DNA of 64,000 bases from an uncultured Pseudothermotoga sp. (GCA_937995655.1 CALKJI010000002.1:1-64000), one strand, 5' to 3'; numbered from the stretch's first letter, positions 8,296 to 16,813 are shown. Made by a program: numbers and translations. The notes: generated from the sequence alone by a model not told the origin.

Positions 8296-9388
8296 CCCAG
8301 TACACCCACTTTCCTTTCAGTTTTACACCAACAATCTTTCCTTTGAGCTTGATACCATCAAAAACACAATTTTTGCCCTTACTGTGAAAGTTTCTTACAT
8401 CAACTATGTATTCAGCCTCTGGATCGATCACAGTGATATTTCCAAGATCTAAATCAGTTTCAAGCCCCAAGATCTTTCTTGGCGCTATCGTCATCTTCTG
8501 TATAGTTTTTTCAAGATCCATGGTTATTGTATAAAAAGCGCTAAAAGCCACTTCAATTCCACTCGTCCCATAGGCAGCCCTTTCAAAATCAGAGGTTTTT
8601 TCGTGGTGCGGTGCGTGATCGGTTGCAAAGACATCTATGATGTCTTTTTTGACAGCCTCTAAGAGAGATTGTCGGTCTTTTTCTGTTGCGAATGGTGGAT
8701 TGACCTTAAAATTTGTGTTTTTGATATCCTCCATATTAAAAAAAAGATGATGGGGCGTCACTTCACACGATACTTGAGCATATTCTCTAAGATGTTGAAT
8801 CGTCTCTATTGAAAATTCTGTTGTGACATGTTGAATATGAAATCTTTTAAAACCATATTCTAAACCCAGCATTACATTTCGAAAGATACTGATGGACTCG
8901 CTACTGATGGGGCGCTTTTGAATATTAAGTGGCGTACCTTCGTAAAAAAGTCCACCTACTTCGTAGAACTGACTATGATCCAAAAGCAGGTCTGGTTTTT
9001 TCGATTTGAATGTCCAAAAGATCTTTTGCGTATCGTATTCTATCCCATCATTAGAATAACAAAGAATCCTTTTCCCATCAGGTTCTAATTGGCCAAAAAA
9101 GGAACATGTCCAGTAATAATCGATGATCTTTCCTTTGGCAAGTTCAAAGTGCATCTTAAGGACGTTCTCGGTCTCGATTGGAGGCTTTGTATTTGGTTGA
9201 ATCAGGACAGCTCCAAATCCACCGGCAAGGGCGGCTCTTTCAAGTGAATTGTAATCTTCCTGATCCAACAATCTTACATGCGTGTGTATATCAAAAAAGG
9301 TCGGAGATGCCACAAGACCTTTCTGATTTGCTGGTGTATCTATCTTCATTTCTTGCCATCTTCGTATCACAGGATTATAGATTTTCAA
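8258..9388 (-). CDS. pyrC: Dihydroorotase
   Basis: Closes carbamoyl-aspartate to dihydroorotate. The 376-aa amidohydrolase has the metal-binding HTH of DIHTHVRL (H35, H37), the histidine region HIQHVTTEF, and the C-terminal DHAPHH motif. The start is TTG at 9388: a six-G ribosome site (9396-9401) lies 7 nt upstream. An ATG at 9395 is in a different frame and ends after six codons. First gene of the pyr operon. Between promoter and gene sits a leader ORF and terminator, so expression is probably set by attenuation. The carbamoyl-phosphate and PyrB genes are not in the window. Confidence 0.95.
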   Translation of the reverse strand: MKIYNPVIRRWQEMKIDTPANQKGLVASPTFFDIHTHVRLLDQEDYNSLERAALAGGFGAVLIQPNTKPPIETENVLKMHFELAKGKIIDYYWTCSFFGQLEPDGKRILCYSNDGIEYDTQKIFWTFKSKKPDLLLDHSQFYEVGGLFYEGTPLNIQKRPISSESISIFRNVMLGLEYGFKRFHIQHVTTEFSIETIQHLREYAQVSCEVTPHHLFFNMEDIKNTNFKVNPPFATEKDRQSLLEAVKKDIIDVFATDHAPHHEKTSDFERAAYGTSGIEVAFSAFYTITMDLEKTIQKMTIAPRKILGLETDLDLGNITVIDPEAEYIVDVRNFHSKGKNCVFDGIKLKGKIVGVKLKGKWVYWDGEFLFNDQEHS

Positions 9389-9402
9389 AGTTCATCCCCC
9401 CA

Positions 9403-9437
9403 AAAATTAAAATAAAAGGGGCTTTCTCAAGCCCCTT
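9403..9437 (-). terminator. pyr attenuator (leader terminator)
   Basis: On the minus strand AAGGGGCTT (9437-9429), a GAGA loop and AAGCCCCTT (9424-9416) form a perfect 9-bp stem. It is followed by TTATTTTAATTTTT and then, within 2-3 nt, the pyrC ribosome site. A terminator placed between promoter and first gene is what attenuation control needs. The stop codon of the leader ORF (9427-9429) sits at the junction of the first arm and loop, so a terminating ribosome would cover the first arm and block the hairpin. A U-rich stretch (UCUUUUUG) comes just before it. Confidence 0.85.
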
Positions 9438-9507
9438 CAAAAAGACTCATAGCTATCATCCTATTGAAGATCCTTTCAATTTTTTGCCAGCCTCGCATAT
9501 ACATCAT
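9427..9507 (-). CDS. pyr leader peptide (26 aa)
   Basis: A 26-codon frame that starts with tandem ATGs (9507 and 9504), is preceded by the ribosome site GAGGTGA (9510-9516) and ends in TGA at 9429-9427, inside the terminator hairpin. The peptide starts MMYMRGWQKIERIF and ends MSLFEGA; it has no run of one amino acid, so control by a scarce charged tRNA is unlikely. The design is that of enterobacterial pyrBI and pyrE leaders, where slow RNA polymerase at U-rich sites at low UTP lets the ribosome catch up and stop the hairpin forming (established for those operons; inference here). It is too short to be a structural gene. An alternative is that the hairpin simply ends the upstream ABC transporter operon. 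Confidence 0.7.
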   Translation of the reverse strand: MMYMRGWQKIERIFNRMIAMSLFEGA

Positions 9508-9534
9508 TCTCACCTCTGAAATCCTCAAGTCAAG

Positions 9535-9543
9535 ATTCTATCA
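9535..9543 (-). promoter_or_regulatory. Candidate pyr operon promoter (extended -10)
   Basis: TGATAGAAT on the minus strand fits an extended -10 (TGnTAGAAT). The start of transcription would fall near 9528, about 12 nt before the leader ribosome site. The -35 region is weak. Its place between the ABC transporter stop (9601) and the leader ORF fits a separate pyr promoter. Confidence 0.5.
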
Positions 9544-9600
9544 TCGTACTGTCTATCACATTTTTCTTGAAAGTTACTTTGTTGTTTCATCGAGATTTTG

Positions 9601-11490
9601 TCATACGTCCACGAGTGCTCCCAGAAATTGGCTCTTGTACAACTGTGCATAGAAACCGTTCTTTTCAAGCAACTCCTTGTGTGTACCTTTTTCTATTATC
9701 CTACCTTCGTTCATAACCAGTATCAGATCTGCATTTCTTATCGTCGACAACCTGTGAGCTATGATAAAACTTGTTCGACCTTTCATCAGCTCATCCATTG
9801 CCTTTTGGATATAGATTTCAGTCAAAGTATCAACATTACTCGTTGCTTCGTCTAAGATCAAGATATCAGGATCTGCCAGAAAAGCCCTTGCGATAGTTAT
9901 GAGTTGCTTTTCTCCGTAAGATATGTTGGTTGCTTCTTCGTTTATGATTGTGTCATAACCATCTGGTAAAGCCATTATGAAGTGATGCGCTTGAGCCATC
10001 TTTGTAGCCTTTACTATTTCCTCTTCCGTAGCATTTTCTTTGCCGTAGGCTATATTCTCCCTTATGGTACCATTGAACAACCAAGTGTCTTGAAGCACCA
10101 TCCCAAAGCATTTTCTAAGATTGTTCTTGTGAATCTCTCTTATATCTATCCCGTCAACTTTTATGCTACCTTTTTGAATTTCATAAAACCTCATCAATAA
10201 ATTCACAAGTGTGGTTTTGCCTGCACCTGTTGGGCCAACAATTGCGATTCTTTGACCGCTTTTGACTTCTATGTTCAGATCTTCTATCAGTGGTTTTTCT
10301 GGAATATAACTGAAATAAACCTTTTCAAAGTTGATCTCTCCCTTCGCCCTGCCAAACCTGATTGCGTCCAATCTTTCTGGTTGTTCTTCTTGCTCGTCTA
10401 ATACCTCGAAAACTCTTTCAGCAGCGGCAATGGTCGACTGAATCAGGTTGGCTATATTCGATATCTGCACGATTGGTTGTGTAAACTGTTGTGAGTATTG
10501 AATGAAGGCTTGAACATCACCTATCGTTATGGCTCTCTTTGTTACGAGAATTCCTCCAACAACGGAAACTATCACATATCCAAGATTACCTATGAACCTC
10601 ATCAAGGGCATTATCATACCAGACAAAAACTGAGCTTTGTAACTGGCGTCACATAAATTTTCATTGATCTTTTCAAATTTCTCGACAGCATCTTTTTCTC
10701 TCAAATAGGCTTTCACAACTACATGACCACCATAGACTTCCTCTGCATGTCCGCTCAGTTCACCTAAATGTTTTTGCTGTCTGACAAAATGTTTTTGAGA
10801 AGATTTTGCAATAAAAATTGTTACTGCAATACTCAAAGGCAACGTCAGAACGGTCACACCTGTTAACAGTGGGCTTATCGTCAACATCATGATCAAAACT
10901 CCAACGACGGAAATGATCCCAGATACGAATTGAACAAAACTCTGTTGTAGAGTGTTGCTTATAAGATCGACATCGTTTATTACACGACTGAGTATTTCTC
11001 CATGAGTCCTCGAATCATAGAATCTAAGAGGCAATTTTGCCAGTTTTTCTGATATATCCTTTCTCATCTTCATGACTATCTTCTGCGAAACGCCTGCCAT
11101 TATATATTGTTGAACGTAGTTGAGTAAAGCACTGACAATATATAAAAGACTGACTTGAATCAATATCTTTGCAACGTAAGAAAAGTTTATAGCTGCATTT
11201 GGTAAACGGAGCACCTTTGCCATAACACCACGAAAGATCTCAGTCGTGGCTCTGCCAAGTATCTTTGGTGCTATTATCGTCAGTACTGTCGCGGTAACGG
11301 TGATGGCAAGAACGATCAATATTGGAACAAGGTAAGGTTTGAGATAGGTGATCAATCTCTTGAGTGTTCCTTTGAAATCCTTGGCTTTTTCTGCAGAGCT
11401 TGATAAGATTGGCCCGCCAAACCTTGGACCTCTTTCCGGCATGGGTCTGAACTGAGGCGTGGTCTTTTTTTCATCTGCCATTGAGTTCAC
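9601..11490 (-). CDS. ABC exporter subunit, TM288-like (consensus catalytic half)
   Basis: A 629-aa fused membrane plus ATPase protein. About 60 soluble residues precede six membrane helices, then an ATPase domain with Walker A (GPTGAGKTTL), Q-loop (VLQDTWLF), Walker B with catalytic Glu (ILILDEATSNVD) and switch His (IIAHRLSTI). The signature is degenerate (NISYGEKQ instead of LSGGQ). Together with the partner encoded upstream, which has a good signature but lost its catalytic Glu and His, this predicts one active and one inactive ATP site, as in Thermotoga TM287/TM288. Its start overlaps the partner gene by 20 nt. Substrate is unknown; heterodimers of this kind usually export drugs, lipids or peptides. 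Confidence 0.93.
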   Translation of the reverse strand: MNSMADEKKTTPQFRPMPERGPRFGGPILSSSAEKAKDFKGTLKRLITYLKPYLVPILIVLAITVTATVLTIIAPKILGRATTEIFRGVMAKVLRLPNAAINFSYVAKILIQVSLLYIVSALLNYVQQYIMAGVSQKIVMKMRKDISEKLAKLPLRFYDSRTHGEILSRVINDVDLISNTLQQSFVQFVSGIISVVGVLIMMLTISPLLTGVTVLTLPLSIAVTIFIAKSSQKHFVRQQKHLGELSGHAEEVYGGHVVVKAYLREKDAVEKFEKINENLCDASYKAQFLSGMIMPLMRFIGNLGYVIVSVVGGILVTKRAITIGDVQAFIQYSQQFTQPIVQISNIANLIQSTIAAAERVFEVLDEQEEQPERLDAIRFGRAKGEINFEKVYFSYIPEKPLIEDLNIEVKSGQRIAIVGPTGAGKTTLVNLLMRFYEIQKGSIKVDGIDIREIHKNNLRKCFGMVLQDTWLFNGTIRENIAYGKENATEEEIVKATKMAQAHHFIMALPDGYDTIINEEATNISYGEKQLITIARAFLADPDILILDEATSNVDTLTEIYIQKAMDELMKGRTSFIIAHRLSTIRNADLILVMNEGRIIEKGTHKELLEKNGFYAQLYKSQFLGALVDV

Positions 11491-13216
11491 CTCCGACTGC
11501 TTCTTCTTCAGAGATCTGTGACAGTACTATTTCTCTGTAGATTTCGTTTTTTTGCATCAGTTCTTTATGACTTCCTATTCCTTGTATTTTTCCATCTTTC
11601 AGGACAATGATTTGATCTGCGTGCATTATCGTTGCAACCCTTTGGGCAACAATAATAACAGTAGCATCTTTTGTTTCCTTCAGCAGTCTTGTTCTAACAC
11701 GTGCATCTGTTTTGAAATCCAGTGCAGAGAAAGTGTCATCGAAGAGATAGATCCTTGGTTTTGATGCGATGGCACGGGCTATGGATATTCTCTGCTTTTG
11801 TCCACCTGACAAATCAGTCCCACCTTGTGCAATTTTCGTGTTCAATCCTTCTGGCATCTTTTGAGCAAACTCGTTGACCTGTGCTATCTCGGCTGCGTTG
11901 AATATATCTTCATTCGTCAGCTCATCTCTCCCAAATCTTATGTTTTCGGCTATCGTACCAGAAAAGATGATCGCCTTCTGGGGTGCGTAACCTATCATGC
12001 CTCTTAACTTTTCCAATGGAATTTGGCGTACATCAACGCCATCTATCTTGATGCTACCTTTTGTAACGTCATAAAACCTTAAAATTAAATTCAATATAGT
12101 TGTCTTGCCAGAGCCAGTACTGCCAATGATGGCAGTCACCTTACCGGGTTCGGCTCTGAATGATATATCTTGCAGGGCTGTTTCCTTGGCTCCTGGATAG
12201 TGGAAGGACACATTTTCAAATTCGATCACACCTTCACCTGTGGGAAGTACCGGTTTTTCTGGCTCATTTATGGTAGGTTCTGTCTGGAGTACCTCAACGA
12301 CTCTCTGTGCCGAAACTGAGGCACGTGGCAAGAAAACAAAGATCACGGAGATCATGATAAATGAAAATAAAATTTGCATGACATATTGCATCACTGCCAT
12401 CATCGAACCAACCTGAAGTTTCCCAAGATCTATTTGTTTTGCACCAAGCCAAATCAAAGCAATAACGGTGAAGTTCAAAACAATCATCATAATCGGAAAG
12501 ATGATTGCACCTATTCTGTTCACCCTCAGAGCTGTTTGCGTCAGATCTTCATTGGCTTTTTCAAATCTGTTCTTCTCATATTCTTCTTTATTAAAAGCCC
12601 TGATAACCCTGATGCCTGTGACTCTTTCTCTGAGTACGAGATTCAATCTGTCTATCTTTTTCTGCATGCTTTTGAACAGTGGCATGGTTTTGCTAAAGAT
12701 GAGATACATGGCGGCCAGGGCTATCGGTACTGTTACAAGTAAGATCATCGTGAGTTTTGCATCCTTTGTAACTGCCATGAAGATACTTCCAACAGCAACG
12801 ATTGGTGCTCTTATCACCATTCTCTGTATAATAACAAGTGCCTGCTGTATCTGAGTGATGTCGTTCGTTGTGCGTGTGATCAAAGAAGCCGTACTGAATT
12901 TGTCTATCTCGGCAAGTGAGAAACTTTGGATCTTTTTGAAAAGGTCGTCTCTCAGATCTGTGCTTGCCTTTACCGCCGCTTTAGATGATGTCAAACTCAT
13001 GATTATTATTGCAAGGACTTGGATACCTGAAACGAGCAACATCTTTCCACCGACTTGCCATATAAAGTCAATGTTGCCTCTTGTTATACCTTTATCCACG
13101 ATCTGAGACATCAGATCAGGCAAATACAGTGTCACATAGGAATCAACTATTACAAGCAAGATAGTGACGATTACCAGCCAGGTGTACGGTTTGAGATATC
13201 TGAAGGTTTTAATCAT
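11471..13216 (-). CDS. ABC exporter subunit, TM287-like (degenerate half)
   Basis: A 581-aa partner of the next gene. Six membrane helices occupy the first ~310 residues. The ATPase domain has Walker A (GSTGSGKTTIL), an intact signature (DLSGGQKQRISIAR), but Walker B reads IYLFDDTFSALD (Asp in place of catalytic Glu) and the switch is VAQRVATI (Gln in place of His). These are the same changes that make the degenerate site in the characterised Thermotoga TM287/288 exporter. It overlaps marR by 8 nt upstream and the second subunit by 20 nt downstream, so all three are one operon. The MarR repressor suggests induction by a toxic or aromatic ligand (inference). Confidence 0.93.
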   Translation of the reverse strand: MIKTFRYLKPYTWLVIVTILLVIVDSYVTLYLPDLMSQIVDKGITRGNIDFIWQVGGKMLLVSGIQVLAIIIMSLTSSKAAVKASTDLRDDLFKKIQSFSLAEIDKFSTASLITRTTNDITQIQQALVIIQRMVIRAPIVAVGSIFMAVTKDAKLTMILLVTVPIALAAMYLIFSKTMPLFKSMQKKIDRLNLVLRERVTGIRVIRAFNKEEYEKNRFEKANEDLTQTALRVNRIGAIIFPIMMIVLNFTVIALIWLGAKQIDLGKLQVGSMMAVMQYVMQILFSFIMISVIFVFLPRASVSAQRVVEVLQTEPTINEPEKPVLPTGEGVIEFENVSFHYPGAKETALQDISFRAEPGKVTAIIGSTGSGKTTILNLILRFYDVTKGSIKIDGVDVRQIPLEKLRGMIGYAPQKAIIFSGTIAENIRFGRDELTNEDIFNAAEIAQVNEFAQKMPEGLNTKIAQGGTDLSGGQKQRISIARAIASKPRIYLFDDTFSALDFKTDARVRTRLLKETKDATVIIVAQRVATIMHADQIIVLKDGKIQGIGSHKELMQKNEIYREIVLSQISEEEAVGGELNGR

Positions 13217-13652
13217 GGCAACACCCCTTTACAGATCTTCTGAAGTTTGAAATAACATGGTCTAAGAGTCTTGCGAGTTCTCCTTTCTCATTTTCAGAAA
13301 GGCCCTCCATGGCCATTTTCTCGATTCTTTCAGCTTGCTCTTTTAATAGCTCACATATCTTTCTTCCCTTTTCTGTCAAAAAAACATGTTGAATTCTTTT
13401 GTCTTTTTTGTCTTGTTTTCTCTCTATTAAACCTGCTTTTTCCATACGTCTAAGCATGATGGCAACGGTTGCGGCACGTACATTCAGTTTTCGAGCAATC
13501 TCATTTTGATTGATACCTTCATTCTTTTGAATGAGTATTAACATCGGCGGTTGTCCTGGGTGGATGTCCTGTTTTTCAAGTTCCTCTTGTAAAATACGAA
13601 AATGGAGTCTTTGGATGATGAATAAACGTCTTAAAAGATGATTTTCATGCAT
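13209..13652 (-). CDS. MarR-family transcriptional regulator
   Basis: A 147-aa winged-helix repressor. The DNA-binding part is clear: NQNEIARKLNVRAATVAIMLRRMEKAGLIERKQDKKDKRIQHVFLT, here in two pieces, recognition helix near residues 62-80 and wing near 88-100. GGAGGT lies 5-6 nt before the ATG at 13652. It is the first gene of the exporter operon and its promoter region holds a perfect 19-bp palindrome, so it most likely represses itself and the exporter and is released by a ligand that the exporter removes. Confidence 0.92.
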   Translation of the reverse strand: MHENHLLRRLFIIQRLHFRILQEELEKQDIHPGQPPMLILIQKNEGINQNEIARKLNVRAATVAIMLRRMEKAGLIERKQDKKDKRIQHVFLTEKGRKICELLKEQAERIEKMAMEGLSENEKGELARLLDHVISNFRRSVKGCCHD

Positions 13653-13671
13653 ACGGTACCTCCAATCTTTT

Positions 13672-13690
13672 ACGTCTAACTATTAGACGT
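13672..13690. promoter_or_regulatory. Palindromic operator, probably for the MarR regulator
   Basis: ACGTCTAA-CTA-TTAGACGT is a perfect 8-bp inverted repeat with a 3-bp centre, and TAGACGTCTA (13684-13693) is a second nested palindrome. It lies 20 nt before the marR start, between it and AT-rich promoter-like sequence. Size and position fit a MarR dimer site. It is also about 65 bp upstream of the divergent promoter at 13756, which it might affect. Confidence 0.65.
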
Positions 13691-13755
13691 CTATATATTA
13701 TCACTGACATATTTGTTGAATACATATATTTTGAAAAAATTAACAGACCCGATTG

Positions 13756-13761
13756 TATAAT
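13756..13761 (+). promoter_or_regulatory. -10 element for the glycerol-1-phosphate dehydrogenase gene
   Basis: A perfect TATAAT; TTGAAA lies 19 bp upstream, a loose -35. Transcription would start near 13768, so the ATG at 13760 cannot be the start codon and the GTG at 13781 is used. Confidence 0.6.
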
Positions 13762-13780
13762 GAAACACAGGTGGTCAAGG

Positions 13781-15019
13781 GTGATCGATTTTTTGGGAAA
13801 AACCATTGAATGCCGTTGCGGTAGGATTCACAGTATACCATCCATCGATATCGTATGCGAGAACAATTTGTCAGAAAGGCTCGCAGACTTCTTTGAAAAT
13901 CCCCTTTTCATAGTTGATGAAAACACCTTCTCACTTGTCAATATACCCGAGGAAAATACATTCATTCTGAAAGATCCCAACAGAGTGATGGCAACGATGG
14001 AAAATGTGCGGAAAATACTCAGCCTTTTGAAAGACAAAGACTATAGACATATAGTATCCATTGGTTCAGGTACTTTAACAGATATTGCTCGATATTCTGC
14101 TTTTATCTCCAAAAAAGGCTTTTCTTGCTTTCCAACGGCTCCTTCTGTAGACGCTTACACATCATCTGTCGCTCCATTGCTTGTCGAAGGAGTGAAAAAA
14201 ACCTTAGACGCCAAGATCCCAGAAAAGATATTGATCGATCCTGAGGTTCTTGTGAATTCACCTACAGATCTTCTCAGGGCTGGTTTGGGTGACATCGCCG
14301 CAAAGGTTACTGCAAGACTTGACTGGGTACTATCAAATTTTCTCACGGGTGAGGATATTTGTAATTTTGTATGGGATGACATAAAAGATCTTTTGAAAGA
14401 AGTCATGAAAGATACAAAGAAAGTTCTTCAAAGAGATCAATCAGCTATCATGAAATTGATGAAAACTCAACTGATTTCTGGCTTGAATATAACCATCGTG
14501 GGAAACTCAAGGCCAGCCTCAGGGGCAGAACATTTGATCTCTCACGTTCTTGAGATGTATCAAGAATGTAGAGGAAAAGTACCACTATTTCACGGGCTTC
14601 AGGTCGCTATAGGAACTTATGTAACTTTGAAAGCATATGAATCGCTCATGCAAGATATTCAGTTTGCTAAAGATAAGCTTCCACTTGAAGAGAAAAAGAA
14701 GTTATTAGTTGATTTCTTTGGAATACAGATCGCCGATGAGTTTCAAAAGATCTATCTGCACAAAAAAAGAGTTGAAAAGATCAATATTGAAGACATCAAG
14801 AAATCTATAGAGACTTTGTACCTGCAGTATCATTCAGTCTTACAGTCTTCTTTACTCGATATAGGAGTCGAGGAACTTTTCTCAAAGTATGATAAGAATT
14901 TTATAAAAAATGCGATCATTGTCTCAACCATGATAAGAGATCGCTACACAGTTCTTGACCTATTCGATCAGTATGAAATTCTAAATGGCTTCTGCAATTG
15001 GTTTATAGAACAATTGTAG
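13781..15019 (+). CDS. Glycerol-1-phosphate dehydrogenase-like protein (AraM/EgsA family)
   Basis: A 412-aa iron-alcohol-dehydrogenase-fold enzyme. Family members reduce dihydroxyacetone phosphate to sn-glycerol-1-phosphate with NAD(P)H. Seen here: the nucleotide site SIGSGTLTDIARYSA, the substrate loop PTAPSVDAYTSSVAPL, and metal ligands in AGLGDIAAKVTA (Asp), SGAEHLISHVLEM (His) and LFHGLQVAIG (His). I place the start at GTG 13781, which has AGGTGG 6 nt upstream; the in-frame ATG at 13760 overlaps the -10 box. The next gene, nadE, follows after 14 nt and is likely co-transcribed. In archaea this enzyme sets lipid stereochemistry; in Bacillus AraM supplies heptaprenylglyceryl phosphate. GpsA, which makes the other enantiomer, is encoded at 33417-34436. 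Confidence 0.85.
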   Translation: MIDFLGKTIECRCGRIHSIPSIDIVCENNLSERLADFFENPLFIVDENTFSLVNIPEENTFILKDPNRVMATMENVRKILSLLKDKDYRHIVSIGSGTLTDIARYSAFISKKGFSCFPTAPSVDAYTSSVAPLLVEGVKKTLDAKIPEKILIDPEVLVNSPTDLLRAGLGDIAAKVTARLDWVLSNFLTGEDICNFVWDDIKDLLKEVMKDTKKVLQRDQSAIMKLMKTQLISGLNITIVGNSRPASGAEHLISHVLEMYQECRGKVPLFHGLQVAIGTYVTLKAYESLMQDIQFAKDKLPLEEKKKLLVDFFGIQIADEFQKIYLHKKRVEKINIEDIKKSIETLYLQYHSVLQSSLLDIGVEELFSKYDKNFIKNAIIVSTMIRDRYTVLDLFDQYEILNGFCNWFIEQL

Positions 15020-15033
15020 TGGAGGTGGAAAGA

Positions 15034-16785
15034 ATGAAGAAATTAAGAGTCGCACTTGCACAGATCAACTCAGTCGTCGGTGATGTTGAAGGCAATTTAA
15101 AGAAAATCATCGACAAAATTGAATTATCAAAGCAAATGGGAGTTGACATAGTTGCTTTTCCTGAACTTGCGTTAACTGGTTACCCACCCGAAGATTTACT
15201 TTTCAAACCTCATTTTGTTGCGAAAAACAAAGAAGCTGTGAATGATCTGGCAAAGTACGTTACCAAATCGCTTGTGGCAATCGTTGGATTTGTCGACAAA
15301 GACAATGATATCTACAACGCTGCTGCCGTACTCCATGATGGAAAGCTCAAGGCTGTTTATCACAAGAATTACCTACCAAACTACAGCGTCTTTGATGAAT
15401 TCCGATATTTTCGACAAGGAGATAAAGCCTTGGTGATTGCTCTGAAGGACATTCGCGTTGGCATCACAATCTGTGAGGACATTTGGTATCCTGGTGGGCC
15501 TGCCCGTCTCGAGACTCTTATGGGCGACGCACAGATCCTCATAAATATATCGTCCTCACCGTACCATTGTGGCAAGTCGACCTGGAGAGAGCGTATGCTT
15601 TCCGTTCGTGCCAATGATAACCTCGCCGTTGTCGCCTACGTAAATCTTGTTGGGGGGCAGGATGAACTGGTATTCGACGGTGCGAGTTTGATCGTGAACG
15701 AACAAGGTGAATTGATCGCAAGGGCAAAGCAATTTGAAGAAGATCTTTTGATAGCAGATCTTGATTTGAATAACATTGAAAGATCAAGATTGCGTGATCC
15801 ACGCCGAAGACAGGACAAGAAAGAATTTGACAAAGATACCTTCGAGAAAGTACAAATTGTTAACCTCGACCTTGACTGGACAAACCCGAAGCCTTTCATT
15901 GAAAAGCGAATAGAAGAACATCTTGATCCTGTGGCTGAAGTCTACCAAGCCTTGGTCGTCGGAACACGGGATTATCTAAGGAAAAATAAAATGACCGATG
16001 CCGTAATTGGTCTCAGCGGTGGCATGGACAGCTCCTTGGTCTGCTGTATAGCTGTAGATGCACTTGGGCCCGAACACGTGACGGGTGTCTTGATGCCCGG
16101 ACCTTACTCTTCAGATCACAGTTTTGAAGACGCCCGTACGCTGGCAGAAAACCTTGGTATAAGGTATTTAGTCATTCCCATCAACGACGTTTTTCAAAGT
16201 TTTCTTAGTTGTCTAGAGCCCGTATTCAAAGACCTTCCATGGGATGTAACTGAGGAAAATTTACAAGCACGCATCCGTGGAATGATATTGATGACTCTTT
16301 CAAACAAATTTGGCTGGATTGTACTCACAACGGGAAACAAAAGTGAAAGCAGTACTGGTTATTGTACTCTCTATGGTGACACGGCAGGTGGTTTTGCCGT
16401 TATAAAAGATATCTACAAGACCTTCGTTTACCAGTTGGCTGAATACGTCAATAGGAAGGCTAAGAAAGAAATTATACCCCGTAGAGTTTTTCTCAAAGCA
16501 CCGAGTGCTGAGCTGAAGCCAAATCAAACCGATCAAGACAAATTACCACCCTATCCAGTTCTTGATGCTATACTGAAGGCATATGTCGAAGAAGATCGCA
16601 GCATACCAGAGATCACTGCGATGGGATATGATGAATCCATTGTTCGTAAAGTCGCTTGGATGGTTGATAGCACCGAATACAAAAGGCGTCAACTCCCACC
16701 AGGTCCAAAGATAAGTCATCGCGCTTTTGGTAAAGACAGACGCTTGCCGATAACGAATCACTTTAAAGAATGGCAAGATGAATGA
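15034..16785 (+). CDS. nadE: Glutamine-dependent NAD synthetase
   Basis: A 583-aa two-domain enzyme that makes NAD from deamido-NAD with glutamine as N donor. The N-terminal nitrilase domain (about 1-260) has Glu in AFPELALTGYPPEDLL, Lys in AVYHKNYLPNYSVFDE and the nucleophile Cys in GITICEDIWYPGGP. The C-terminal synthetase domain has the P-loop GLSGGMDSSLV and TTGNKSESSTGYCTLYGDTAGGF split over the NaAD site. The start is ATG 15034 with GGAGGTGG 5 nt upstream; the in-frame ATG-like start at 14998 lies inside the previous gene. Ends at a strong hairpin shared with the convergent tldE gene. Confidence 0.96.
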   Translation: MKKLRVALAQINSVVGDVEGNLKKIIDKIELSKQMGVDIVAFPELALTGYPPEDLLFKPHFVAKNKEAVNDLAKYVTKSLVAIVGFVDKDNDIYNAAAVLHDGKLKAVYHKNYLPNYSVFDEFRYFRQGDKALVIALKDIRVGITICEDIWYPGGPARLETLMGDAQILINISSSPYHCGKSTWRERMLSVRANDNLAVVAYVNLVGGQDELVFDGASLIVNEQGELIARAKQFEEDLLIADLDLNNIERSRLRDPRRRQDKKEFDKDTFEKVQIVNLDLDWTNPKPFIEKRIEEHLDPVAEVYQALVVGTRDYLRKNKMTDAVIGLSGGMDSSLVCCIAVDALGPEHVTGVLMPGPYSSDHSFEDARTLAENLGIRYLVIPINDVFQSFLSCLEPVFKDLPWDVTEENLQARIRGMILMTLSNKFGWIVLTTGNKSESSTGYCTLYGDTAGGFAVIKDIYKTFVYQLAEYVNRKAKKEIIPRRVFLKAPSAELKPNQTDQDKLPPYPVLDAILKAYVEEDRSIPEITAMGYDESIVRKVAWMVDSTEYKRRQLPPGPKISHRAFGKDRRLPITNHFKEWQDE

Positions 16786-16786
16786 A

Positions 16787-16810
16787 ATTGGGCGACAGAG
16801 GTCGCCCAAT
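16787..16810. terminator. Hairpin between convergent nadE and tldE
   Basis: ATTGGGCGAC, an AGAG loop and GTCGCCCAAT form a perfect 10-bp stem centred between the two stop codons. T runs on both sides are short, so it is a weak-tailed, probably bidirectional terminator. Confidence 0.7.
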
Positions 16811-16813
16811 GCT

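Noticed and set aside
9390-9395. ATG at 9395 as pyrC start
   Set aside because: Different frame, stops after six codons; TTG 9388 gives the dihydroorotase frame.
9403-9437. Hairpin as a simple terminator of the ABC exporter operon
   Set aside because: Not excluded, but it lies 164 nt past that stop codon, after a promoter-like element and a ribosome-site-led ORF that ends in it, and touches the pyrC ribosome site, so attenuation explains more.
12374-12854. Two plus-strand frames of more than 120 codons over the ABC exporter gene
   Set aside because: Antisense to a certain gene, with no start signals and no protein-like pattern.
13760-13780. ATG at 13760 as start of the glycerol-1-phosphate dehydrogenase gene
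   Set aside because: It overlaps a perfect -10 box and lacks a ribosome site; GTG 13781 has both in the right place.
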